Source of the DNA: an uncultured Faecalibacterium sp.
GTDB lineage: Bacteria; Bacillota; Clostridia; Oscillospirales; Ruminococcaceae
Direction: 5' to 3'
Assembly: GCA_934526125.1 (NCBI GenBank)
Contig: CAKSZU010000018.1
Coordinates: 1-33,147, forward strand
DNA: 33,147 nt
The notes beneath the pieces were generated by a model, which saw only the letters and a program-made list of their open reading frames with translations, was not told the origin of the DNA and did not search any database. The translations under genes and the position numbers were made by a program. This document shows positions 7,813-14,371 of this stretch, one piece after another; position 1 is the first letter of the stretch; the number at the start of each line of letters is the position of its first letter.

Positions 7813-8151
7813 TTATTCCTCGTTTGTGAGGTAAGGGAGATTGCCGATATAGGTATCCAGCAGATCAAGCGCTGCTTTTTTCTGGACGGGGGTCAAATCT
7901 TCCAGCCGCTTGCGGATCTCGTCGTCGGTCACATGGGATGCACTGGGAACCAGATCACACAACAATGTGTCTGCGGAAATATTCAGAGCATTCAGAAGTT
8001 TGACGATGGTGGCAAGACCGGGTTCTTTTAAGCCACGCTCTACCATACCGATATAGTTGGAGGAAAGCTCAGATTTTTCCGCAAGCTGTTCCAACGTCAA
8101 CCCATGCTTTATACGCTGCTCCCGTAGTCGCTGTCCAAAAAGCTCTTTCAT
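7813..8151 (-). CDS. XRE family helix-turn-helix transcriptional regulator
   Basis: A 112-residue DNA-binding protein. The Cro/C1-type HTH spans about residues 6-60 (LREQRIKHGLTLEQLAEKSELSSNYIGMVERGLKEP), and a helical tail follows (DDEIRKRLEDLTPVQKKAALDLLDTYI), probably for dimerisation. It is a free-standing gene with its own terminator. The upstream region holds an imperfect inverted repeat (ATCCTAT ... ATAGGAT) next to the start, suited to autoregulation. It could regulate nearby genes; this is not shown by the sequence. Confidence 0.9.
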   Translation of the reverse strand: MKELFGQRLREQRIKHGLTLEQLAEKSELSSNYIGMVERGLKEPGLATIVKLLNALNISADTLLCDLVPSASHVTDDEIRKRLEDLTPVQKKAALDLLDTYIGNLPYLTNEE

Positions 8152-8164
8152 AGTGCAACCTCAT

Positions 8165-8195
8165 CCTATCGTGTTCTTTACACTCTATAGGATAC
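8165..8195 (-). promoter_or_regulatory. Inverted repeat upstream of the XRE gene
   Basis: ATCCTAT and ATAGGAT form a 7-bp inverted repeat across about 30 bp, ending within 15 nt of the XRE start codon. A TATAGA hexamer overlaps the repeat and TTGATG lies 16 nt further upstream, so this may be promoter plus autoregulatory operator. Confidence 0.4.
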
Positions 8196-8256
8196 CTGTT
8201 GGTTGCATCAACATACACAATCCAAAGAGATAAACCATTCCGTTAAAGATTGAATC

Positions 8257-8306
8257 GAAAAAAGATTGCCGGAAACCGACCACTCACGGTCAGTTCCCGG
8301 CAATCT
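8257..8306 (-). terminator. Strong leftward terminator
   Basis: On the reverse strand a 19-nt arm (8306-8288) pairs with the arm at 8281-8263. AGATTGCCGG pairs with CCGGCAATCT in the outer half, mismatches lie in the middle, and a run of six T follows. It sits 5 nt after the small ORF at 8311-8520, the best sign that this ORF, or the gene it came from, is or was transcribed. Confidence 0.8.
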
Positions 8307-8310
8307 GCTT

Positions 8311-8520
8311 TTATCGAGCCTGCTCGTTCTCCTGTGCTGGTTTTTCCTCCGCAAAAAATCGTTCCACGTTTTTCTGTGCCCGAACCAGTTCCTCAAGCTG
8401 GCCGCTTGCCTGACAGAGCGCAGGATGTTTGTCGATTTGAATTTCTGTCTGCATTCGAAATTTTAACTGTTGACTTTTCTCCTCAATTTCGATATGCTGT
8501 TCTTGCTTTATCCGTTTCAT
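8311..8520 (-). CDS. Small hypothetical ORF, possibly a gene remnant
   Basis: A 69-residue, highly charged, glutamine- and glutamate-rich peptide (MKRIKQEQHIEIEEKSQQLKF...) likely to be a single long helix. An in-frame TAA lies four codons before the ATG and no good ribosome binding site is visible. In its favour, a strong terminator follows the stop directly. It may be the tail of a larger gene whose 5' part was lost, or a small protein. No family is recognised. Confidence 0.3.
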   Translation of the reverse strand: MKRIKQEQHIEIEEKSQQLKFRMQTEIQIDKHPALCQASGQLEELVRAQKNVERFFAEEKPAQENEQAR

Positions 8521-8542
8521 GTTGCACTGTTAACGTTAAAGC

Positions 8543-8590
8543 AAAAGACCAGAGTTGTAAAGCCTTTTGGCTAAATAACTCTGGTCTTTT
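8543..8590. terminator. Bidirectional terminator
   Basis: AAAAGACCAGAGTT (8543-8556) pairs perfectly with AACTCTGGTCTTTT (8577-8590). A small inner AGCC/GGCT hairpin lies in the loop, with T-runs on both strands. It probably ends the leftward DUF6054-like/DUF2500/DUF2007-like operon. Confidence 0.8.
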
Positions 8591-8600
8591 TGTTGGTGCT

Positions 8601-8614
8601 TGTGCAACAGCCCC
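8601..8614 (-). repeat. Third copy of the GGGGCTGTTGCACA motif
   Basis: On the reverse strand GGGGCTGTTGCACA starts 6 nt after the stop codon of the DUF2007-like gene. It matches 14 of 14 bases of the terminal repeat of the 5042-5259 element. No partner copy was found nearby. Confidence 0.55.
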
Positions 8615-8620
8615 TTTATC

Positions 8621-8881
8621 TTATAGGGTATGGATCAGATGCCGTGCAAAGTCTGCGTTTTCCTTATCCACGAATATTTCTGTAATATATCGCGGCTTTA
8701 TGCCAAAAGTACCGAGCTGTGCCTGCATCCGGGACTGGTCGAAAACACTTCGCTGGTTGACATCTTTGGTTTTGCAATAGCACTTGATCCCGGCAGCAGT
8801 CAAAGCATCGGTGATACGATGGCATTGCGCCGAATCCGAGACCGCAGCCACTTGGGACTTGAAGAAGCGTTCCAACATTTG
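8621..8881 (-). CDS. DUF2007-like putative signal-transducing protein
   Basis: An 86-residue protein. The ATG at 8881 was chosen because AGGAGGT lies 8 nt upstream; the frame stays open further but without a site. The pattern AQCHRITDALTAAGIKCYCKTKD then a C-terminal IFVDKENADFARHLI resembles the small DUF2007 ferredoxin-fold proteins, in which residues are compared across a helix and a closing strand-helix. Function is unknown for the family. Last gene of a leftward operon after DUF2500. The match is by eye only. Confidence 0.65.
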   Translation of the reverse strand, partial: QMLERFFKSQVAAVSDSAQCHRITDALTAAGIKCYCKTKDVNQRSVFDQSRMQAQLGTFGIKPRYITEIFVDKENADFARHLIHTL

Positions 8882-8951
8882 AGCCACCTCCTGTAAGTCG
8901 TTTTGCAGATTTTTTCGTTTTATACGAGTTCTGCTGTGCATCCGACACCGT

Positions 8952-9314
8952 TCATCTCCGCTCAAAGCCGAGATACCGTGTGCCCTGAAAGGTCAACTTC
9001 CCGATGTCTCCCTGTACGAGCAGACCATAATCGCTTCCGTCCACTTCAAATTCCATTCGGTCGCCGCTCTCTACCTGAAAGGTCACATAATACGAGGTGC
9101 AGGTACGGGTGCTATACCCGTGCGCCCCGGACGGGTCCCCGGTGTTTGCCATGCTGGAATGTGAAACATCCGTCCGTTTGGCGACCACTGCCGCAGGAAC
9201 GGACAGCCGGGGCGAGTGGTTGTTCCGATTCCATGTGCGGAAATTGGAAACCAGCGTATAGAGGATGACCCCGAAAACAAGGAGAAACGTAAGGGGGAAC
9301 AGGATGCTGAACAT
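8952..9314 (-). CDS. DUF2500 domain protein, N-terminus possibly frameshifted
   Basis: A membrane-anchored protein of 120 residues from the in-frame ATG at 9314. One N-terminal helix (about residues 4-24) is followed by NNHSPRLSVPAAVVAKRTDVSH and a C-terminal TSYYVTFQVESGDRMEF ... LTFQGTRYLGFERR, the signature of DUF2500. The natural start looks to be the ATG at 9337, which has GGAGG 6 nt upstream and follows the previous stop by one base (TGATATG). That ATG is one base out of frame; an extra T in the T5 run at 9330-9334 would join them. Second gene of the operon. Confidence 0.85.
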   Translation of the reverse strand: MFSILFPLTFLLVFGVILYTLVSNFRTWNRNNHSPRLSVPAAVVAKRTDVSHSSMANTGDPSGAHGYSTRTCTSYYVTFQVESGDRMEFEVDGSDYGLLVQGDIGKLTFQGTRYLGFERR

Positions 9315-9338
9315 GACATCAAACCAGCTAAAAACATA

Positions 9339-9686
9339 TCATTCCTCCAGAATTTCTTCCAGCAGATCTTTTACATCTTCCAGAAAAGATTCTTCTCCGA
9401 TCGTGTTTACTTTGAAGAACACCGCCTGACTGCCGCCTGCGGTGATGGCCGACAGGCGGATGGGGCTGTCGCCGTTCTGGAACATCGTCAGCGTCAGGCT
9501 CAGGCGGTTGCCGCCGGCCATGCTGTACCGCTCGAACACCCGGACGCTGCACCGCGCGCTGCCTTCTTTGAAATCGCTGCCCGCTTCCAGATCGGCAGAC
9601 CAGCTGCTGTCCGGAATCGCCTGTTCCAGCCGGAAGAGAAGGGTGTCAAAGTTCTTGCCGCGAATGGTCTTTTCAAAGATCGCCAT
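9339..9686 (-). CDS. DUF6054-like small protein
   Basis: A 115-residue soluble protein. The ATG at 9686 has GGAGG 7 nt upstream, so the longer in-frame extension was dropped. SDFKEGSARCSVRVFERYSMAGGNRLSLTLTM and SAITAGGSQAVFFKVNTIGEESFL resemble a small Firmicutes family I recall as DUF6054. Function is unknown. First gene of the leftward three-gene operon; its stop is one base from the apparent original start of DUF2500, implying translational coupling. Confidence 0.75.
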   Translation of the reverse strand: MAIFEKTIRGKNFDTLLFRLEQAIPDSSWSADLEAGSDFKEGSARCSVRVFERYSMAGGNRLSLTLTMFQNGDSPIRLSAITAGGSQAVFFKVNTIGEESFLEDVKDLLEEILEE

Positions 9687-9819
9687 AGAGATTCCTCCGT
9701 TCTGCCAGTGAAATTCGGTCTGTTTATCCTGAATACGGGGGGAGACCGGCAAAAATTGCAGAAAACCCGAACGGGATGAAAATTTTCCGGAGGAAAGGCA
9801 GAATTTTTCAAAAATATCA

Positions 9820-9849
9820 CTTGACTTTGTCAAGCAAATGCGCTATACT
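9820..9849 (+). promoter_or_regulatory. bilQRS promoter with palindromic operator
   Basis: TTGACT (9821-9826), a 17-nt spacer and TATACT (9844-9849) form a near-consensus sigma-A promoter. The -35 box lies inside the palindrome CTTGACTTTGTCAAG (9820-9834). A MarR-type repressor bound there would block RNA polymerase, so autoregulation by the first gene product is likely. Confidence 0.85.
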
Positions 9850-9882
9850 GATTCTTGTTCCAGAGCGAAAGGAGGACGCAGC

Positions 9883-10293
9883 ATGGAGCCGTCGACTGTA
9901 TCATCCTGCATTCTTACATTGAACCGGCGCTTTTCCGCCTACACGAGCCAGCGCCTGCAGGAGCATGGGCTGAGTTTCGGTCTGATGTACTTTGTCATCT
10001 ATGTGGGCAAGCACCCGGACTGTACCCCGTCCGAGCTGACAAACGCCCTGAAGCTGGATTGGGGGCACTCCCAGCGCAGCCTGAACAAGCTGGCGGAAGA
10101 AGGTTTCCTGACCAAAGAGAAAACCGGGCGGAACTACCACCTGAACCTGACGGCAAAGGGCGAAACAACCGTTGCTGTCTGCCAGCGGGTGTTTTTTGAC
10201 TGGGATGCGCAGAACCTGAACGGGCTGACCGCCGAAGAACAGCGGCAGCTTTTGCATCTGCTGCAAAAAGCAGCACGGAAAGAAAGTGTGTAA
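9883..10293 (+). CDS. bilQ: MarR family regulator of the bilirubin reductase operon
   Basis: A 136-residue MarR-type winged-helix protein. The ATG at 9883 follows AAAGGAGG; an upstream in-frame ATG at 9838 lies before the -10 box and cannot be used. The winged HTH covers about residues 30-95 (CTPSELTNALKLDWGHSQRSLNKLAEEGFLTKEKTGRNYHLNLTAKG). It is followed after 3 nt by bilR, the order of the described bilQRS operon. It probably binds the palindrome at 9820-9834. The effector is unknown; bilirubin or a derivative would be logical. Confidence 0.88.
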   Translation: MEPSTVSSCILTLNRRFSAYTSQRLQEHGLSFGLMYFVIYVGKHPDCTPSELTNALKLDWGHSQRSLNKLAEEGFLTKEKTGRNYHLNLTAKGETTVAVCQRVFFDWDAQNLNGLTAEEQRQLLHLLQKAARKESV

Positions 10294-10296
10294 GCG

Positions 10297-11424
10297 ATGT
10301 ATGAAACGATTTTGAGCCCTGTCGATTACGGCGGAATGCAGCTGAAGAACCGTATTCTTTTTGCGCCCACGACCTTCGGCCTGTCGGACGAGGAATATCT
10401 TGCGAAGATCCGCAGCATTGCCGAGGGCGGCTGTGCCATGATCATCATCGGCGATGTCCCGGTGGGAAAGAGCAAATTTGAGAAATCCCTGTTTGACAAG
10501 AAAGGCTTTGCATTCTATCAGCAGATCGCGGAGATCGCTCACAAAGCCGACTGCAAGGTCTGCGCCCAGCTGCATCAGAGCGATTCCAACATGATGGCGA
10601 TGTTCAAGTACATCCCCGGTGTGCTGACCAAGAAGATCACCCCGGCTCAGCTGCGTGAAAAGCTGAATGACGAAGTCGCCCCGTACATCACCGGGATGTC
10701 CAAGGCCAAGATCCACAAGATCATCGCCGGGTTCGGCAAGGCGGCCGTGCTGGCAAAGCAGGCCGGCTTTGACATGGTGCAGGTGCATGGCGACCGGATG
10801 TGCGGCAGCTTCAGCTCCGCCATCTTCAACCACCGCACGGACGAATACGGCGGCAGTGCCGAGAACCGTGCCCGTTTTGCCGTGGAAGCCGTTTCCGCTG
10901 TCCATGCCGCCGTGCCGGGAATGCCCATTGACTATAAGCTGGCAGTCCGGCAGGAAAACCCGCACTACGGCAATGCAGGCGTGGTGGAAGAAGAACTGTC
11001 CGTGTTTGTGCCGCTGCTGGAAAAGGCAGGCGTGACCAGCTTCCATGTGACGCTGGCAAACCACTCGGCACTGGAAAACACCATCCCGCCGGCCAATCAC
11101 CCCGATTTCGGTCAGCCGGGGTGCTTCCTCAAGTTCTGCGATGAGGTGCGGCAGTACACCGCCCTGCCCATCTGCGGCGTGGGCGGTTTGAATGACCCCG
11201 ACTTCGTGGAGCAGCAGCTTGCCAGCGGCCGCATCCAGTGCGCCGCCATGAGCCGTCAGCTTCTGGCCGACCCGGACTGGGTTAAAAAGCTGGCAAACGG
11301 TCGGAAAGACCAGATCCACCGCTGTGTCCGGTGCAACAAAAAGTGTCTCGGCGGCCTGATGGAGCATCAGGGCACCCGCTGCATTTATGACGCCTTACAC
11401 GAAAAAGAAAAGGAGAAAGCATGA
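10297..11424 (+). CDS. bilR: Bilirubin reductase BilR, Old Yellow Enzyme family
   Basis: A 375-residue flavin oxidoreductase consisting of the TIM-barrel OYE domain and a C-terminal iron-sulfur cluster motif, without the FAD/NAD domain of longer relatives. BilR reduces bilirubin to urobilinogen in gut bacteria. The HGDR motif reported for BilR is present at residues 164-167, with Asp166 and Arg167 at the published positions as I recall them. Cluster cysteines are C343, C346, C350 and C362. The TDEYGGSAENRARF signature of the family is clear. Flanked by bilQ and bilS, with a 4-nt overlap with bilS (ATGA). Identity is secure by motif plus operon order. Confidence 0.92.
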   Translation: MYETILSPVDYGGMQLKNRILFAPTTFGLSDEEYLAKIRSIAEGGCAMIIIGDVPVGKSKFEKSLFDKKGFAFYQQIAEIAHKADCKVCAQLHQSDSNMMAMFKYIPGVLTKKITPAQLREKLNDEVAPYITGMSKAKIHKIIAGFGKAAVLAKQAGFDMVQVHGDRMCGSFSSAIFNHRTDEYGGSAENRARFAVEAVSAVHAAVPGMPIDYKLAVRQENPHYGNAGVVEEELSVFVPLLEKAGVTSFHVTLANHSALENTIPPANHPDFGQPGCFLKFCDEVRQYTALPICGVGGLNDPDFVEQQLASGRIQCAAMSRQLLADPDWVKKLANGRKDQIHRCVRCNKKCLGGLMEHQGTRCIYDALHEKEKEKA

Positions 11425-11912
11425 GCTACGCAATCGTATTCAGCAGTAAGACCGGCAATACTCGTCTGCTGGCAGAGACGCTCCGCGCGACCCTGCCGCA
11501 GGAGGAGTGCTGCTACTTCGGTGCCCCGGACCCGGCGGCTCTGGAAGCAGACACCCTCTATGTGGGCTTCTGGACAGACAAGGGGACCGCAGACGCCGCG
11601 GCCTCGGATTTCCTGAAACAGCTGCGCGGGAAGCGGGTCTTTCTGTTCGGGACGGCCGGTTTCGGCGGCAGCGAGGAATATTTCGGCGAGATCCTGAAGG
11701 CCGTGCAGAAGCCGCTGGACAAGAGCAACACGGTGTTCAGCAGCTATATGTGTCAGGGCAAGATGCCCCTGTCCGTGCGCCAGCGGTATGAGGACATGAA
11801 GAAACAGCCGCTCCATATGCCCAATCTGGATGCGCTGATCGAGAACTTCGACCGGGCCCTTTCGCACCCGGATGCAGAGGATCTGGAACGGCTGAAACAG
11901 GCTGTGAAATAA
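11421..11912 (+). CDS. bilS: Flavodoxin-like protein BilS
   Basis: A 163-residue flavodoxin-fold protein. The N-terminal FMN phosphate loop reads SSKTGNTRLLAETL, followed by LYVGFWTDKGTAD and FLFGTAGFGGS, usual cofactor-contact loops. The start overlaps the bilR stop (ATGA), so translation is coupled. In the described operon BilS assists BilR, presumably as electron carrier or cofactor handler. A strong terminator follows directly. Confidence 0.9.
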   Translation: MSYAIVFSSKTGNTRLLAETLRATLPQEECCYFGAPDPAALEADTLYVGFWTDKGTADAAASDFLKQLRGKRVFLFGTAGFGGSEEYFGEILKAVQKPLDKSNTVFSSYMCQGKMPLSVRQRYEDMKKQPLHMPNLDALIENFDRALSHPDAEDLERLKQAVK

Positions 11913-11915
11913 AAC

Positions 11916-11968
11916 AAACCCGGTGGCTTTCCGCAATGCCAATGCAGAAGGTCACCGGGTTTTCTTTT
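11916..11968 (+). terminator. Terminator of bilQRS
   Basis: AAACCCGGTGGC (11916-11927) pairs with GTCACCGGGTTT (11951-11962), one G-U pair, followed by TTCTTTTAT. Confidence 0.85.
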
Positions 11969-11983
11969 ATCAGGAAATCTGCG

Positions 11984-12034
11984 GAGAAGTCCGGCGGGAA
12001 GAGGACTTCTCGTCTGCGAAAGGCGTACTCCTTC
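11984..12034 (+). ncRNA. Candidate structured RNA motif, copy 1
   Basis: Hairpin one: GAGAAGTCC (11984-11992) with GGACTTCTC (12003-12011), perfect. Hairpin two: AAGG (12020-12023), loop CGTACT, CCTT (12030-12033). The string AAGGYGTACTCCTTC also occurs after tctC at 15494-15508 with the same two-hairpin order. No terminator is seen after this copy on the forward strand. The RNA nature and the strand are inferred. Confidence 0.35.
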
Positions 12035-12164
12035 CAGACTCCCGTTTCCTGTTCCTTACATTATGAGTCAGCATAGCACAGATCTTCCGTCCCGTAAAGC
12101 GAATTTTTTGCAGGTGCGGGCTCGAAATAAGGATCTATCCGCCGCAGGAAACCGGGACAGGGTC

Positions 12165-14099
12165 TCACAGCCGGGCAGCCTTTGCGGAGGGGAGAGCCAG
12201 CACGTCCGAAAGGGTCTCCCGGATCAGACTGATCAGCTCGGCCGAAACGGCGGGCAGGGTGCGGCCGACATGGTGCGCCAGCAGCAGATACAGCGGCTGG
12301 GGCGGGTCCAGTGCGGCGCAGTGTTCGTGATGGCAGCGGTCCATGAGGTTGAGGGGCAGCAGGGCGTCCGCGATGCCCAGATTGGCCAGCTGGCGCAGAA
12401 GGGACATCCGGGCATCGCAGGCAATGGGCGGCGTCTCCGGGAACATCTGGGGCAGCAGGGAATCCTGGATCGCCCGCAGGGAGGAACCCGCCTGTGCCAT
12501 GAGCTGGGGGCGGGGCGGCAGCCGCCCGTTCGGGAAAAGGCAGCCCGGCTGCCAGCCCTCCGGGCAGGAACCCGGCGCGAAACAGTAGACCATTTCGGTC
12601 AGGGTCAGTACCTCGCAGTGGAGCAGGGTGTGCTTCGGTTCGGAGGAAAGGAAGATGCCCAGATCGGTGGAGGAATTCATCAGGGATTCCAGCGTCTGCT
12701 CCTGATTTTCCTCCCGGATGTTCAGCCCGATGTCCGGGTGCCGGGCCTGAAAGACCGGGACGACATGCTCCCGCAGGGCTTGCGAGAACAGTGGGTCGCA
12801 GCTGATGTACAGGTTTCCGCCGTGACCCTGCCGGTAGGCGCTGGCGTGGGCGAACATCTCCTTTTCGATGCGCAGGATGTTGCGGGCATTGTTGACGAAG
12901 ATGGTCCCGGCGCTGGTGGGGCGCAGGCGGTTGTGCTGGCGGGTGAACAGCGGGGTCTCCACCATCTCCTCCACGCTGCGCAGGTGGCGCGACAGGGCCG
13001 ACTGGGCCAGAAAATGCCGCTCGGCCGCCCGGGAAAGGCTCTGTTCCTCCACGATGGAGATGAGGTATTCCAGAATTTTGCTGTCCAGATTGACCTCCTG
13101 CATGGTCTGCAGGGCGGTGCCCATGTCCTCCCGGGGGAGGCGGCCGTTGTCCGCCAGCTCGGAAGGGGAGCGAATCTCCTGCAGCAGCTCTTTTACCAGC
13201 GGCTCGTCAGTGGGCTTGTAGCGGAGGTCTGCGATGCGCTCTGCGGTCAGCAGCCCGGCGAGGTAGCGCTCCGGCTCGGTGAGGGTGTGCCCCAGCGGGA
13301 ACCGCAGGTGCAGCGTCTGGTAGACCGGAGGGTCCAGCGGGCGGTAGGCCAGCTCGTCGCAGGGGAAAACGTGGGCGTTGCTCACCAGCCCGACGCCCAC
13401 CGCCTGATGCATCATGGAATCCAGCAGGATGACGTCGTTGGACTCAAAGGAGACGACGGGCTGGAACCCGGCCTGCCGGAACAGCTGTTCGGCGATGATG
13501 CGGATGCTGTGCCGCGGCCCCTGCAGGACGAAGGGTGTGTCGCGCAGATCTTTCAGCCGGATCTTCTCCTGCCGCGCCAGCGGGTGGGAGGCAGGCAGCG
13601 AGACCAGAAGCTCCTCGTAGGCGATGGGAACGTTCGTGACCTCGGGGCTGGGGGTGCCGGCACCCAGGGCAAGGTCCACCGCTCCGCGGGCAATGGCCCC
13701 GGCCTGCTCGGAAGCATACAGCTCGGTCAGGCTCAGGGAGATATCCGGGTAGCGGCGGGAGAACTCGTTGTAGATCTTGCTGAAGATGATGGCCCCCCGG
13801 TTGGGGGCGGTGGCCAGACGGATGGATTTGCGGCTGAGTCCGGCCACTTCCTTCATGGTCAGGAGCATCCGGTTCTGTTCGTCCAGGATCTTCTGGGCGC
13901 AGTCCACCACATGGCGCCCCACGGCGGTGGGGTACAGGCGGCGGTTGTAGCGCAAAAACAGTGTGAACCCGAAGGTATGTTCGCATTCGGTCAGAAACTT
14001 GCTCAACGCGGAAGGGGAGACGTGCAGCGCCTGGGCGGCATGGCTCAGGTTGCCGTAGGCTGCAATGGTGGAAAGGTAATAATACTGTTTTGTGTTCAT
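12165..14099 (-). CDS. Tandem double LysR-type transcriptional regulator
   Basis: A 644-residue protein carrying two complete LysR modules; normal members have about 300. The ATG at 14099 follows AGAGGAG and lies downstream of the promoter at 14194-14222. Module one: HTH about residues 1-60 (YYYLSTIAAYGNLSHAAQALHVSPSALSKFL) and effector domain about 91-295. A linker (296-337) precedes module two: HTH about 338-400 (LISIVEEQSLSRAAERHFLAQSALSRHLRSVEEM) and effector domain about 425-625. Divergent from the TctCBA/pectin operon, which it most likely controls. No stop or frameshift separates the modules, so this is a real fusion. The ligand is unknown. Confidence 0.9.
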   Translation of the reverse strand: MNTKQYYYLSTIAAYGNLSHAAQALHVSPSALSKFLTECEHTFGFTLFLRYNRRLYPTAVGRHVVDCAQKILDEQNRMLLTMKEVAGLSRKSIRLATAPNRGAIIFSKIYNEFSRRYPDISLSLTELYASEQAGAIARGAVDLALGAGTPSPEVTNVPIAYEELLVSLPASHPLARQEKIRLKDLRDTPFVLQGPRHSIRIIAEQLFRQAGFQPVVSFESNDVILLDSMMHQAVGVGLVSNAHVFPCDELAYRPLDPPVYQTLHLRFPLGHTLTEPERYLAGLLTAERIADLRYKPTDEPLVKELLQEIRSPSELADNGRLPREDMGTALQTMQEVNLDSKILEYLISIVEEQSLSRAAERHFLAQSALSRHLRSVEEMVETPLFTRQHNRLRPTSAGTIFVNNARNILRIEKEMFAHASAYRQGHGGNLYISCDPLFSQALREHVVPVFQARHPDIGLNIREENQEQTLESLMNSSTDLGIFLSSEPKHTLLHCEVLTLTEMVYCFAPGSCPEGWQPGCLFPNGRLPPRPQLMAQAGSSLRAIQDSLLPQMFPETPPIACDARMSLLRQLANLGIADALLPLNLMDRCHHEHCAALDPPQPLYLLLAHHVGRTLPAVSAELISLIRETLSDVLALPSAKAARL

Positions 14100-14193
14100 A
14101 TGGGCAGACTCCTCTGAAAAAGGCGAAAAATGGGGCTTCCGGTCGGAGGGAAAACGAAAATACCGGGGAAATGGTTCAAAGTTCCATAAGAAC

Positions 14194-14222
14194 AGTATAC
14201 GCTGCCTTCCGAAACAAAGCAA
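14194..14222 (-). promoter_or_regulatory. Promoter of the double-LysR gene
   Basis: On the reverse strand TTGCTT (14222-14217), a 17-nt spacer and TATACT (14199-14194). This places transcription start near 14187, with about 88 nt of leader before the ATG. Confidence 0.6.
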
Positions 14223-14371
14223 GCTGCTGTGAATAAAATGTTATGAAAAAATTGAAATCTTGTGTATCGTAAAGTGGAAAAAGGTGTTGTAAAATAAAGG
14301 CACAACGAGGGCAGAACCTCACAAACACGAAGATCCGACAAACGATCAAGGATCAAGAAGGAGAATAGAAA
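14223..14371. promoter_or_regulatory. Divergent control region between LysR and tctC
   Basis: An AT-rich 149-bp gap between the LysR promoter and tctC. It contains the inverted ATAA-N4-TTAT at 14233-14244 and several A-runs. A TGTAAAAT that could serve as the tctC -10 box ends near 14297. No convincing -35 was found, which fits an activator-dependent promoter. AAGGAG precedes the tctC start. Confidence 0.4.

Noticed and set aside
9456..9470. GGGGCTGTCGCC as another copy of the terminal-repeat motif
   Set aside because: It lies inside the DUF6054-like coding sequence and matches only partly; chance similarity.
7813..9686. A prophage or conjugative element around the XRE regulator
   Set aside because: No integrase, relaxase, phage structural gene or att-like direct repeat was found; only AT-richer composition and an XRE gene.
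12165..14099. Two adjacent LysR genes rather than one
   Set aside because: The frame is continuous through the linker and no ribosome binding site or convincing internal start precedes module two.
12063..14117. A 684-codon open frame on the forward strand
   Set aside because: Antisense shadow of the double-LysR gene; glycine/glutamine-rich with no domain, while the opposite strand has clear LysR motifs.
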